NCBI GenBank assembly: GCA_963693365.1
Contig: CAVNZM010000036.1
Coordinates: forward strand, 1-45,831
DNA length: 45,831 nucleotides
Origin: Amoebidium appalachense
Lineage: Eukaryota > Ichthyosporea
Direction: 5' to 3'
A program made the position numbers and the translations under genes. Below the pieces are notes generated by a model. It saw nothing but the letters and a program-made list of their open reading frames with translations. It searched no databases and was not told the DNA's origin. This document shows, piece by piece, positions 7,920 to 16,639 of the stretch; position 1 is the stretch's first letter; every line of letters starts with the position of its first letter.

Positions 7920-8831
7920 GAGCACGTGCTTCTCCAGGAAGCGAACTGGGTAGACCTTAACCGGGCGCATGTCGCCCTGCACCATCATCATGGTCTCTTC
8001 GGGCTCGCCTCCCTCCTCCTCTCGCCACTTTTTGGCCACGTGGCGGCCCACTGTGCTGCTAGTCTTGTCCTTGATCCCGTTGTCTACCAGAAACTTGCCC
8101 ACCGTTACGTAGTCCGTCAGCGCGGGCCCCTCCACCGCCCTAGGACCGCTCGCGGGCACCAGGATGTTGGCAACCGCGTCGTTGAGCAGCATGCGCATGC
8201 GCGGGTCCCGCTCCAGACCGAACTCCTCGAGGAGGCTGCGGTAGCTCCGGATGTTCTCCACACGCATGCGCCCGTTCTCGATCAGCAAGCGCTCGACCTC
8301 GGCCTCCTCCCGCTTCACGCGCAGGCGACGCTCCTCCTCCAGCTCCTCGCGGCGGCGCTTGCGGTCGGGGGTCTCGTCGGTGCCGTTGCGGAAGAAGTCG
8401 CGCTCCTCGGGCGTGCTGCTATCGAAGCGCGCCTCGATCTCGGGGATCAGCGACAGGTCTCCGGCCATCAGGCGCGCGATGTAGGTGGCGCAGGTCTTGC
8501 GGAACTCGTGCGCGCGCTTGCCGGGCAGCAGGAAGATGATCTCGAGGAGGACCTTGAAGGGGGCCACGGGAGTGAGCTTGCCCTTTCCGTTGATGCGGAC
8601 TTTGTTGCTGCGAGCAACAATGTCCTTGACGGACGGATCCTTACTCGCCTGCATGTCGAACCATGCAGACCGGGCAGCATTTGACGACCCCAGAACGATC
8701 TCGGCGGTGTCCAGGACACTGCCCTCCGCGTCCTTGCCTTCCCCGTGAACCCTGAACTGGGCGCCCTTGAACTGGGGGAAGTCCTTGGAAAGAAGCGACA
8801 TGTCCACTTTTGAGTTCTGTTCGGCAGCCAT
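7917..8831 (-). CDS. BRO-like DNA-binding family protein, copy 1
   Basis: This is a 304-residue protein. Residues ~36-118 carry a core shared with the genes at 8910 and 19851: SVLDTAEIVLG, then RINGKGKLTPVAPFK, LLEIIFLLPGKRA and FRKTCATYIARL. I know this core as a recurrent module in giant-virus and protist proteins associated with BRO/KilA-N-type families. Residues ~145-205 are charged and coiled-coil-like. Residues ~235-300 (DYVTVGKFLVD, VGRHVAKKWREE) resemble a winged-helix or antirepressor C-terminal domain. DNA binding or regulation of transcription is inferred. The upstream cassette is TATA 8868-8877 plus a CAGTCTCGCA leader. Just beyond it lies a truncated zinc-finger gene tail. Confidence 0.75.
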
Positions 8832-8835
8832 GGCG

Positions 8836-8878
8836 TGCGAGACTGACTGGTTTGTGTGTGTATTGCTCCTTTTATGCC
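8836..8878 (-). promoter_or_regulatory. BRO promoter/leader cassette: TATA box and CAGTCTCGCA leader
   Basis: On the - strand GCATAAAAGG is followed ~23 nt later by CAGTCTCGCA (8836-8845) and then the ATG at 8831. The same arrangement precedes the 8910-10517 gene, and an orphan copy follows the zinc-finger gene. Confidence 0.7.
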
Positions 8879-8922
8879 CTCGCTGGCGCGTGTGCGCTTT
8901 CGTGGTGTTTTAGGAAGTCGCT
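8872..8922 (-). pseudogene. Truncated 3' tail of a C2H2 zinc-finger gene
   Basis: The - strand translates to SDFLKHHESAHAPARA and then a stop. This matches the last 16 residues of the intact zinc-finger protein (SDFLKHHESTHAPESA). Its stop codon lies inside the TATA box of the BRO-like gene, and the similarity continues through the leader. Its other end abuts, and partly overlaps, the 3' end of the neighbouring fused gene. It is a recombination scar, not a functional gene. Confidence 0.7.
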
Positions 8923-10517
8923 TCGTGGCTGGCTTTCTTGAACACACTGACAACCAGGTCCCTTGTCAAGTCGTCCTCCATATGTTCCCTTGCCATCTCC
9001 AGCATGGCTCCTGCAAAAGTGACAAAGTCCACACGAAACAGCTCGCGCTCCACGTTGTTGTGTTTGAGTGCCGTGTGCAGGCACTTCTCTGCAAGCGCCA
9101 GCTGCTCGGACGGCACGGGCAGCGCAAAGAGCAGGCGCTTGTTCGGTCCCACGTGCCACGTCCCGGCCTGCTTCATGCGGCCCTTCACATCCCTCAGACT
9201 GAGTCCGATTTTCAGGCAGGGCGGGTCGCCATACTCGGACACAAACACGTAGATACCGGACTGCTGCTTGGCGCACACGTTGCTGGTGACCCGGCGCAGC
9301 TCCTCACTGGCATCTTCGTATTCCGGCGGGATGTGGTCCGGCTTGAGACTGTCTGCTGTCTGGAGTTCCAACAGCCTGCACTGTGCCTCGATTTTCAAGC
9401 GCTCCTCCCGGATCACAGCAGCCTGCTCGCGCATCCTTGCAATCTCCGCGAACTGAGGGGATTCGGCGATGCGCGCCTCCTTGTACAGACTCAGGGCAGT
9501 CTCCATCTCGGCCTGGTTGGTCATGAACTGGGTGATGTCCCCTAGCCTGGGTCTCTTGGGCTCCCTCTCGGGGGTGCCGGCTGCATCCATCTCCCCCCTC
9601 ACGCTGTCGCGCATGAACGCATTGGGTCCCGAGGGGTTGGCCTCTGCCGTGGCACGGTTGCGCTCAATGTCCTCCACCAGTGTTTCGTCCCCACCTTCCA
9701 GGCGCGCTATATCTTGAGCCCACTTGTCGATGATCGCGGAACCATAGCGTGAGCCAGATGCAATCTTGAAGGTCAATTTGACCAGAGATGTCGCTGGAAC
9801 AGCTGGTGACAACTTCCCTCCCTTACCAAACGAGCAATTGGTCACTTTGACCAATTGGTCCCCTGTCGTATCCAATAGATGACGACCTATATATTTTGCT
9901 GCAGCACATCTATCCAGTGCTCTCACCAACATAACATAGTCCACCAGACTCGCCATCTTCACGCCATCGACCTCACACACTCGGATGGCGTGGTCACCTA
10001 TGCAAATTGTGTCGCCTCGTTTGGCGACGATTTCATCTCCGGTCAATACAACTTCGCTATGCTCGGTGTCCATAGTTTGCGAGACTGAGGTATTGTGATG
10101 TGTGGCAGGCCCTTTTGTAGCTTCGGTCTCGCTGGCTTGGTTAACTTTGTGGGCCATCAGGTGCGCGATGTAGGTGGCGCAGGTCTTGCGGAAGTCATGA
10201 GCGCGCTTGCCGGGCAGCAGGAAGATGATCTCGAGCAGGACCTTGAAGGGGGCCACGGGGGTCGGCTTGCCCTTTCCGTTGATGCGGACTTTGTCAGTGC
10301 GGCTGACAATGTCTACGATCTCCGGGTCGGTCGACTTTGTCATCTGGGACCACGCTTCCCTCCCAGCGCCAGTTCCGACTACCAGCGCGATGGTATCCAG
10401 GACACTGCCCTCTGCGTCATTGCCTTCCCCGTGCACCCTCAACTGGGCGTCCTTGAACTGCGGGAAGTCCTTGGAAAGAAGCGACATGTCCACTTTTGAG
10501 TTCTGTTCGGCAGCCAT
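8910..10517 (-). CDS. Fused BRO-like / T5orf172 (GIY-YIG-like) protein
   Basis: This is a 535-residue protein. Residues 1-121 nearly match the start of the 7917 gene (same MAAEQNSKVDMSLLSKDFPQFK-type opening, same RINGKGK and LLEIIFLLPGKRA core). A second, more diverged copy of the core spans ~188-290 (SLVDYVMLVRAL ... EGGDETLVEDIERN). The C-terminal ~110 residues (GIYVFVSE, LKIGLS, RMKQAG, then AEKCLHTALK and ELFRV) match the T5orf172/GIY-YIG-type nuclease fold. Just ahead of an internal Met149 (ATG 10071-10073), the coding sequence contains the family's leader CAGTCTCGCA and a mutated TATA box. The gene therefore looks like a fusion of a 5' BRO module onto a complete downstream gene. Confidence 0.75.
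   Translation of the reverse strand: MAAEQNSKVDMSLLSKDFPQFKDAQLRVHGEGNDAEGSVLDTIALVVGTGAGREAWSQMTKSTDPEIVDIVSRTDKVRINGKGKPTPVAPFKVLLEIIFLLPGKRAHDFRKTCATYIAHLMAHKVNQASETEATKGPATHHNTSVSQTMDTEHSEVVLTGDEIVAKRGDTICIGDHAIRVCEVDGVKMASLVDYVMLVRALDRCAAAKYIGRHLLDTTGDQLVKVTNCSFGKGGKLSPAVPATSLVKLTFKIASGSRYGSAIIDKWAQDIARLEGGDETLVEDIERNRATAEANPSGPNAFMRDSVRGEMDAAGTPEREPKRPRLGDITQFMTNQAEMETALSLYKEARIAESPQFAEIARMREQAAVIREERLKIEAQCRLLELQTADSLKPDHIPPEYEDASEELRRVTSNVCAKQQSGIYVFVSEYGDPPCLKIGLSLRDVKGRMKQAGTWHVGPNKRLLFALPVPSEQLALAEKCLHTALKHNNVERELFRVDFVTFAGAMLEMAREHMEDDLTRDLVVSVFKKASHEATS
10078..10121 (-). promoter_or_regulatory. Decayed promoter/leader cassette now inside coding sequence
   Basis: On the - strand, CAGTCTCGCA (10078-10087) lies five bases before the internal ATG at 10071-10073. 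About 22 nt further upstream is GCTACAAAAGGGC (10109-10121), a one-base-altered version of the GCATAAAAGGG TATA box. Both are now translated as part of the fused gene. Confidence 0.6.
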
Positions 10518-10521
10518 GGTG

Positions 10522-10563
10522 TGCGAGACTGACGATGTTTATTCGCGGTTCGCCCTTTTATGC
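10522..10563 (-). promoter_or_regulatory. BRO promoter/leader cassette of the fused gene
   Basis: TATA box GCATAAAAGGG (10553-10563) and leader CAGTCTCGCA (10522-10531) on the - strand, ending five bases before the ATG at 10517. Confidence 0.7.
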
Positions 10564-10803
10564 GGTCGCGCCACCCCCAGCCCCCCTCCGGTGTGGTGTC
10601 CCGCCCGTTCCAGGGGCATGCGATGTTTTGTTTAGCGCGGTATGGCAAAGCGATTGTGGGGGGCGGCGGGTTGGACGAGGACGCGCTCCGCAAGAGGCAC
10701 CGATGGGAGGAGCCGGACACGGGCGACAGCGCGACACGCGCGACCGCGACGAGATGCCGGGGTGTTTGTGCGGACAAGGGTGGACCACTCCGATGTGCCC
10801 ATC

Positions 10804-11901
10804 ATGACCGACGAGGGCCCTGAACCCCCCTGGGAAAGGACATGAGCCGACAACGACTATGTTCAGGGCAGGACCCCAGAGAGAGCGCGACAACGCCTGG
10901 CTGCAATGGGTAAAATCCCCAGGATTGAGGCGCTTGCGATGGGTATCGAAGCAGACAACTTTGACGGGTACCTCGCGGCTCTGTACGACGAGGCGTGGCT
11001 CCAGGAACACGCAGCCAAAATCGCGAGCACCGGCTACCACCCGGAGAGCAAACTGGCGATTTGGCACTCCTCGGTTGATTCGATTAGGTTTCAAACTACC
11101 AGAAGGGTGGCGGCTCACACCGGTGTTTCTCCGGAGCCGGCTAGGGTCAAGCGCGCCGCGAGCCAAGACAGAGGCTGCTAGGCTACTACAACATTGCGGA
11201 GTCTACCGAGTTCGACTTTGGTGATCTCGGGTTGTACAACATGGAACACGAGAACGAGCGCCTGTGGGATGTCTTCCACGCCGTCAACCCGCATCCGGCG
11301 GGGTTGGTCCTGTCCGGGGGTCCATGGCGAGCGGGAGGTCGTCAATCGGGAGTTGAAATCGCGTGACGGCAAGGCAGTTCGGTCCTGATTCACAACCGCA
11401 TCTCGTGAGCGCAAGCGCAGAAGCCCGCGTGGCGGCGACGTACGCACCACAAACAAAACCATCCGCGACCCGGGGCGCGCCCTGGTGCGGTCCTGCGCTT
11501 TCCCAGCAGCGAACCCGTCTCCCCTCTGGGGAGATGACAGTGCCATGGCTCAGCAGGAGGCCTCGCCGCCCGGCACACTCGAGGTCCAGAAGTCCACGTA
11601 CCGCCCGTTCACCAAATACGAGACCCGCAATGGAGGGCACGGCCAATAACGCCCATCCCACCGATCGTGGACGCATCGTGACACCCCCTTCAACCCCCTA
11701 TACCACGACGTGTTCGAGCGCTTTGCCTCGCAGCCCCTGCTGCTGGAGAGCCCGGCGGGTGTGACCGTGTGCGCCGCCCGCCCCGAAACCCGCAGCCAGC
11801 TCCCGCCCAGGACCATGGCCGACGCACTGCTCTCCGAGGACCCGCTGCTGCAGGGCGTGACCGTGGCGCTCGCCGCCGTCACCGACTGGTTCGCGCGGTG
11901 A
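10804..11901 (+). pseudogene. Decayed gene of unknown family
   Basis: Four protein-like stretches run in order on the + strand but do not form one frame. The first is 10804-10842 (MTDEGPEPPWERT), then a TGA. The same frame continues to ~11100 (RIEALAMGIEADNFDGYLAA). After a frame change, 11150-11360 has FDFGDLGLYNMEHENERLWD. After another change, 11410-11901 includes VQKSTYRPFTKYETRNGG, an in-frame TAA, then NPLYHDVFERF and a final stop. Opposite-strand ORFs here look like shadows. No family is recognised. The number of lesions argues for genuine decay rather than one sequencing slip, though errors may contribute. Confidence 0.5.
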
Positions 11902-12052
11902 GTTGAGACCGACAGAAAAGAGGACCGCACTTTATCAAAACACCCGCCGGCCATGGTCGGCGCACGGGGGGCACGCGAGGGCCGGGCTTTGGCTGCCCTT
12001 CGTCCGCTTAGACTCATCCTCGTTATCGGATTAAACTTTGGACATTTATACG

Positions 12053-12112
12053 GGCACACGGGGCACACGGGGGACGCGGGGGACCACGAGTGGCGCATTC
12101 GTGCGACAGGGT
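12053..12112. repeat. GGGCACACG-type GC-rich repeat, related to 16145-16323
   Basis: A few GGCACACGG units are followed by CACGAGTGGCGCATTCGTGCGACAGGG. This closely matches the right edge of the 16.1-16.3 kb minisatellite (ACGAGTGGCGTATTCCTGCGACA). It is probably a dispersed fragment of the same repeat. Confidence 0.6.
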
Positions 12113-12146
12113 GGATCTTTGGAATGCAAACGACAGGCGCGACTTG

Positions 12147-12187
12147 GCGCGAGACTGCCTGGTTTTGTGTGTGTTGCCCTTTTATGC
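12147..12187 (-). promoter_or_regulatory. Orphan BRO promoter/leader cassette
   Basis: Immediately after the zinc-finger stop, the - strand has GCATAAAAGGG (12178-12187) and then CAGTCTCGCGCC (12147-12158). This is the BRO cassette, but no ATG or BRO ORF follows. Confidence 0.55.
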
Positions 12188-12685
12188 ACTCTCTGGCGCG
12201 TGTGTGCTTTCATGGTGTTTCAGAAAGTCGCTTCTGTTGGCACCATAACCACACCCTGCATGCGAACACCTGTACTTGTACGCGTCCGAGTGGTGTCGGA
12301 TATGCACTGCCAGGTTGGATTTGCACCGGGCACGGTGAGTGCATCCCTGCACCGGGCACGCATACGGACGAGTGGCAGTGTGCTTCATCATATGGCGGCG
12401 CAGATGAACGCTACAGGTAGCGTTGTAAGAACATCCTTGCACGGTGCACGGATACAAATAGGCGCCCGTGTGCGACTGTAAATGTCTCTCCAGGCCCTGC
12501 GCACTCCTGTACCGTCTGTTGCATCCCTCTTTGGGACATACGTGCCGCTTGATTCCCGCATGCATGTCGACGTGTCCGGCCATGTTGTTGTTCCGCTTGG
12601 TGCTATATCCACACCCATTCACCGTGCAGCGATACACCTTGTACGTCAGACCCGGATCCTGCTTGCTGGGTCCAGCGGAACACAT
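12182..12685 (-). CDS. Five-finger C2H2 zinc-finger protein
   Basis: This is a 167-residue protein from the first ATG at 12685; the frame is open upstream to a TTG at 12736, which would add 17 residues. Five regular C-x4-C-x12-H-x3-H fingers are visible at Cys20/Cys25/His38/His42, 50/55/68/72, 80/85/98/102, 110/115/128/132 and 140/145/158/162. Such arrays bind DNA, or RNA in the TFIIIA style, so a regulatory role is likely. The protein is almost entirely fingers with no other domain. Its last 16 residues and downstream flank are duplicated ahead of the BRO-like gene at 8831. Confidence 0.85.
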   Translation of the reverse strand: MCSAGPSKQDPGLTYKVYRCTVNGCGYSTKRNNNMAGHVDMHAGIKRHVCPKEGCNRRYRSAQGLERHLQSHTGAYLYPCTVQGCSYNATCSVHLRRHMMKHTATRPYACPVQGCTHRARCKSNLAVHIRHHSDAYKYRCSHAGCGYGANRSDFLKHHESTHAPESA

Positions 12686-12755
12686 CCCTCTATTAGGCAC
12701 ACAAAAAACCGGATTGGATTCGTCATCCAGGTCCAAAAAATATTATCTATACCCT

Positions 12756-14828
12756 ATGACAATGGCATCTACCGAAACCATGCACCAGGGACAGGGCAGG
12801 GACGCCGACAACGAGGGTGCCGACAAGAAGCCCGAATACGAGGTTTGCTGCGAAGGTGCAGACCAACCCCTGCAGGCCAACCAAGGACTCTCGCGCCGCA
12901 GTGCCTGCCCAGACTGGTACCTCGCGGTGTTCGCACCCCAGGGGTCCCGCGAAGTTACGGTGGACAACGAGCCATTTGAGCACAAGGACCTCGTCGACTC
13001 GCTCAAGCGACAGTTTGGCGTGGTTTATGCTGAAATAACCACGCGTCAGTCCAAGCGCCACAAGACCGCGCACTACGAGTGCAACACCCGCCACCCACCC
13101 CCCGGACCAAACAGGGCCGCGCTCAAGTCGTGGGCCAAGGAGAAATTTCCTTCTGCTAACAGGGTAGTGATGAACCCTATTCTCGACTGGACGTCCGCAA
13201 CCCACTGGAGTCAGGGGGCCCACACGACCATATATGGCGCAGCAGCGAACACGGCAGCCGTGCCCGCCGCGGCTACAAAGAAAGACCAGAAACGGGAGAC
13301 CCTCATCGAGGAGGTGATTCAGGGTTCTGGAGCAGGAGTCAACCGACCCCCCTGGCGGATACGAGTTCATGCCGGACCTGCTGCCAACCACCTGGAAGGA
13401 AACCGAGCTCGTCGAGTACCTGCAGAAGTGGGTGGGAAAGATCAACGGCACGTCGCTCTACCTCTTGAAGATCTGGTGTCACGACAAAAACGTGTACACG
13501 CTCAAGACGTTGACGGAGAAGGACATGCGCTGCACCATGCAGGGTTTCGTGGTTGAGTGGATGGAGGGTGAGGGAGCGAAATCAAACGGACGTACACGGG
13601 CCTCGACTTCATGACCGGAAGACACGTTCCTCGTTATGCGGGAGCCGTGTTCGACCCCGCATCGCCACACCCGAAGACCGGGGAGACAAACCCCAAGTAC
13701 CGCCAAGGAGCCATGTTCACGTACAACTTCTTCCGCGGTTTCCCCATCAAATACACCGCTGGGTTCCGTTACATGGGTCCAGACTGCCCCATGATCCCCT
13801 ACCCAACCGGCCAGAAGGTCGTCGTGATGCCCGATGAGCTCCTCGAGAAATACCGTGTACGGGAGTACGGCGGGATCGAGATGTTCATACGCCACGCATT
13901 CGAGGTGCTTGCCGATGGCAACGCTGAGGCATTCGAATACCTTCTCAAGTGGGTGGCTCAGATCTTCCAGTACCCCGACACCAAGTCTGGAGCGGCAGTA
14001 CTCGTCAAGTCAGTCCAAGGAACCGGAAAAAACGTGTTCTTCGACGTACTCAAGGCGCTGGTAGGCTCGGAATACTACGCATACGTGAAGAATAAGGAAC
14101 ACATATCCAGCAAGTTCAACGCCCATCTCAACCACAAACTATTGGCGGTCATCGACGAGTGTGTCTTCGGTGGGTGCCATGAGGCAAACAACCTCATCAA
14201 AAGTCTAATCACACAAGAAGACAGCCTTTTGGAGAAGAAGGGTGTGGACGGTATCTACACCAAAAACTACGAGCGCTACGTCTTCCTGTCAAACGAAGAC
14301 TGGCCGGTTCGTGTGGAGCTATCCGATCGGAGGTTCATATGTCTCGAGGCGAACGGCGCCAGGGTGGGTCAGCTCCGGTACTTCGACGAGTTCGTCAAAT
14401 TTCACCGGCAGCCGGAGGTGTTGGAGGCACTGTTCCACTTCTTCCTGGACCTCCCCGATGTCCCTAAGACAATGCCGCCGCCCCCCCATACCAAGCTCAA
14501 GCAACAGCTCATGGAGAAGAGTCTGCCGCTAGAAATACAATTTCTGAGGGACATCGCCCAAGGAGCCGACGGAACACAAGACTTCGGAATCGCGGATGGG
14601 TGCTGGGTAACAGCCACTGGCATGGCTGAACGCATGCGAATGTGGGCCGACGCCAACATGCTCGACAGTCGGCGGGTGGTGGGCATCAAGAGGTTGGGAT
14701 CGACGCTGACACAGGTGTTTGGAGAGGCGCTGCATGTACCGCTACGCGAATCGGTGGCAGTGGGGGCAGTGTCTAAGACATCGCGCGCTTATCGAGTTTC
14801 GTTCTCGAAGATACTTTCGCATAAGTGA
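12756..14828 (+). CDS. D5/DUF5906-type primase-helicase, broken by two frame changes
   Basis: Three consecutive + strand frames together make one ~690-residue gene: 12756 to ~13347, ~13352 to ~13570, and ~13572 to 14828. The N-terminal part is soluble and not clearly recognisable. The C-terminal part is a superfamily 3-type ATPase: P-loop QGTGKN (Asn in place of the usual Ser/Thr), Walker B LLAVIDE, sensor VFLSNED and arginine-finger-like SDRRF. I place it with the DUF5906/D5-like helicases that unwind DNA in viral genome replication. The first break coincides with a run of six C (13347-13352). The second is at GGTGAGGGAG (13567-13576). Either these are sequence errors or the gene is inactive. 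Confidence 0.75.
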
Positions 14829-15228
14829 TCGCCAGCTTCCTTTCAGTAACTTCGGCCACTTGGTGGTAGCTTGGGGTTTGCGCAAACAGTTTTAACAAAG
14901 CGATCCGATTGGTTTCTTGGTTTAACGGGCGTGTTTCATTGGTTGTTGGGTGATTTGGTAACTTCGGTAGGTTGGGTAGGTTCTCGGAGGGGTCCCCCCA
15001 AACACACATCGTTGGTGTTCGTTTTGTTTTTGCCCCAGCCCGACTCAACCCCAAAACAACCCACTGAACCTACCCAACCTACTATTTATAAGTGAAATCG
15101 ACGTTTGGGTCTAATTCTACTAATTGAAATCGCGATTACTGTTGGTAGGTTGGTGGTAACTTGGGTAGGTTGGTGGTGGTGTCGGTGGTTTTGTTGTGAT
15201 TGGAGGGGATAATATATTTTCTGTGCAC
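14829..15228. other. Intergenic region, ~400 nt, with ATTGG motifs and GGTAGGTTGG-type repeats
   Basis: No gene is seen. ATTGG occurs in GATTGGTTT and CATTGGTTG (14.9 kb). GGTAGGTTGG/CCAACCTACC-type words recur in both orientations (14.97-15.17 kb), and TATTTATAAG lies at ~15.08 kb. It is probably a promoter-rich spacer. Confidence 0.5.
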
Positions 15229-15612
15229 ATGTTGTATATGACTGAGATGGAACCTTTGAAGAGTGTCGTCCACATAGTGAATATGGCTGGCCTGCAACCA
15301 CCTGAAAGTGTTGTCCGAGATGAGCTTGCGAGGTGCGAAAATGGTCGTACAGAAGTCTACACCCCGGTGGGGCGTATTGATGTGTTGACAGACAACGAGG
15401 TCATTGAGGTCAAAAAGGTTTCCAACTGGAAGGACGCTATGGGGCAGGTTCAGGCATACCGCCACTTCTATCCCAACCATGGAATGCGAGTACACTTGTA
15501 TGGGTATGGTCACCCAAATATATACACGAATGCTACGGAGGTTCTACATGCCCATGGCATACGCGTAACATGTAGCCAAGACGTTCTTCTCGCAATGCTG
15601 ATCCACCAGTAG
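15229..15612 (+). CDS. PD-(D/E)XK nuclease-like protein
   Basis: Up to 127 residues. In-frame ATGs at 15229, 15238 and 15247 are all possible starts, and an AT-rich TATA-like stretch at ~15209-15220 favours a later one. GRIDVLTDNEVIEVKKV followed by WKDAMGQVQAYRHFYP gives the 'G-x-x-D ... x-E-x-K ... Q-x-x-x-Y' pattern of PD-(D/E)XK nucleases: metal-binding Asp, then Glu-x-Lys, then a Q-x-x-x-Y helix. Such small nucleases occur in NCLDVs and in phages. The frame meets a TAG at 15610 but then continues, without another stop, into the next protein-like segment. Confidence 0.65.
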   Translation: MLYMTEMEPLKSVVHIVNMAGLQPPESVVRDELARCENGRTEVYTPVGRIDVLTDNEVIEVKKVSNWKDAMGQVQAYRHFYPNHGMRVHLYGYGHPNIYTNATEVLHAHGIRVTCSQDVLLAMLIHQ

Positions 15613-16003
15613 AACAGAGTAACCAAGAATGTGGGACTCCTGGTCCAACCTACCGACCATGTGTGCAACCATCGATGCGCCCTGGATTTCTTGGATGAAT
15701 TGTATTCCGGTAAAGCTGGATGGCTTCCTATCGACTGTAAACTCGCGCCTGGGTGCAAAGTCACTTCTTCGGGTTTGTTTTCGCTCTTCAATATGTGGCC
15801 AATGCACAGTTTGAACGGAAGATCCAACCTATCAAGAGGACATTTCGGAAGACTCCTGACACAGGTCCTGGGAAAATCGACTTCTGTTCGTGCTGTACAC
15901 ACAACGACCTGGACAGGGCATCCACAGACATACTCGCCAAGTCAGGTGGTTCACTGCTATACTCTTCGAAGCACAAGGAGTCGGACGGTCGAAGTCTAGG
16001 TCC
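15613..16003 (+). pseudogene. Cys/His-rich coding remnant downstream of the nuclease, frame-broken
   Basis: Directly after the nuclease TAG, the same frame reads VQPTDHVCNHRCALDFLDE and GKAGWLPIDCKLAPGC. It then shifts at an AAA run (15757-15759) into SHFFGFVFALQYVANAQFE and DFCSCCTHNDLDRA. The composition is strongly protein-like with clustered Cys/His. It could be the C-terminal half of one gene shared with the nuclease, or a separate gene that lost its start. It ends at a 22-nt poly-C tract. Confidence 0.45.
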
Positions 16004-16023
16004 CCCCCCCCCCCCCCCCCCCC
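16002..16023. repeat. Poly-C tract, 22 nt
   Basis: An uninterrupted run of 22 C marks the left edge of a GC-rich repeat block. Its length is probably uncertain in any assembly. Confidence 0.9.
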
Positions 16024-16031
16024 GCGAGGCC

Positions 16032-16110
16032 GGGGTGGCTGGGGGTGGCTGTGAGGGGCGCGCGAGGAACCAAATAAACGCACGACTTGAACTCGGAACA
16101 CGGACCCACG
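16032..16110 (+). repeat. 79-nt direct repeat, copy 1
   Basis: GGGGTGGCTGGGGGTGGCTG through GAACTCGGAACACGGACCCA is nearly identical to 17016-17094. It contains AATAAA in both copies and is followed by C-rich sequence in both. Confidence 0.85.
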
Positions 16111-16144
16111 CCCCCCCCCACGCCCCCCCCACGCGCGGGGCCGC

Positions 16145-16288
16145 GAGGCACACGAGGCACGCGAGGCACACGAGGCACACGAGGCACACGAGGCACACGA
16201 GGCACACGAGGCACGCGAGGCACCCGAGGCACGCGTGGCACACGAGGCACACGAGGCACTCGAGGCACACGAGGCACGTGTGGCACAC
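16145..16288. repeat. 9-nt minisatellite, unit GAGGCACAC, about 16 copies
   Basis: The unit GAGGCACAC recurs with GCACGC, GCACCC and GCACTC variants across 144 nt, then degenerates into GAGTGGCACAC. It reads as Thr-Arg-Gly or Val-Pro-Arg repeats in translation, but no gene context supports coding. Confidence 0.9.
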
Positions 16289-16323
16289 GAGTGGCACACG
16301 AGTGGCGTATTCCTGCGACACGG

Positions 16324-16639
16324 GTCGTTATGGTGTGTGCGTCGTTTTACCGACGCGTCACTCCGTCGTACGGCATCGAGGTCGCCGTTTATTGTCTTGC
16401 GTTGGTGTAGCACCTGTATCAACATGTAGCAGCTTCTACCGACATCGTACCCAACCCCTACCCCCCACACCCCCGCAGCCAATCAAAAGCCTTTACGCAA
16501 AATTCTCCAGCGATTCATAAATTCTTTCTACACTTGATACAATAGAGAAGTTCTTGCTACAGATGATACAACCAAAAAAATGGAGCGATTTGATTGGTCC
16601 GTTCTCTTGTTACAGCCGTAGCAGTTTCTACAGCACATG
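16324..16639. other. Intergenic region, ~315 nt
   Basis: No convincing ORF. It holds a CCAAT (16.48 kb, CAGCCAATCAAAAG) and a GATTTGATTGGTCC (16.59 kb). Elements like CTTGCTACAGATGATAC and CTTGTTACAGCCGTAGC recur, suggesting a degenerate short repeat. Confidence 0.4.

Noticed and set aside
10558-11166. A 202-codon - strand ORF upstream of the fused BRO gene
   Set aside because: Antisense to protein-like + strand stretches and low in natural composition at its end; probably a shadow of the decayed gene.
15996-16410. ORFs encoding Thr-Arg-Gly or Val-Pro-Arg repeats
   Set aside because: They are translations of a 9-nt minisatellite with no start signal, flanking domain or neighbour context.
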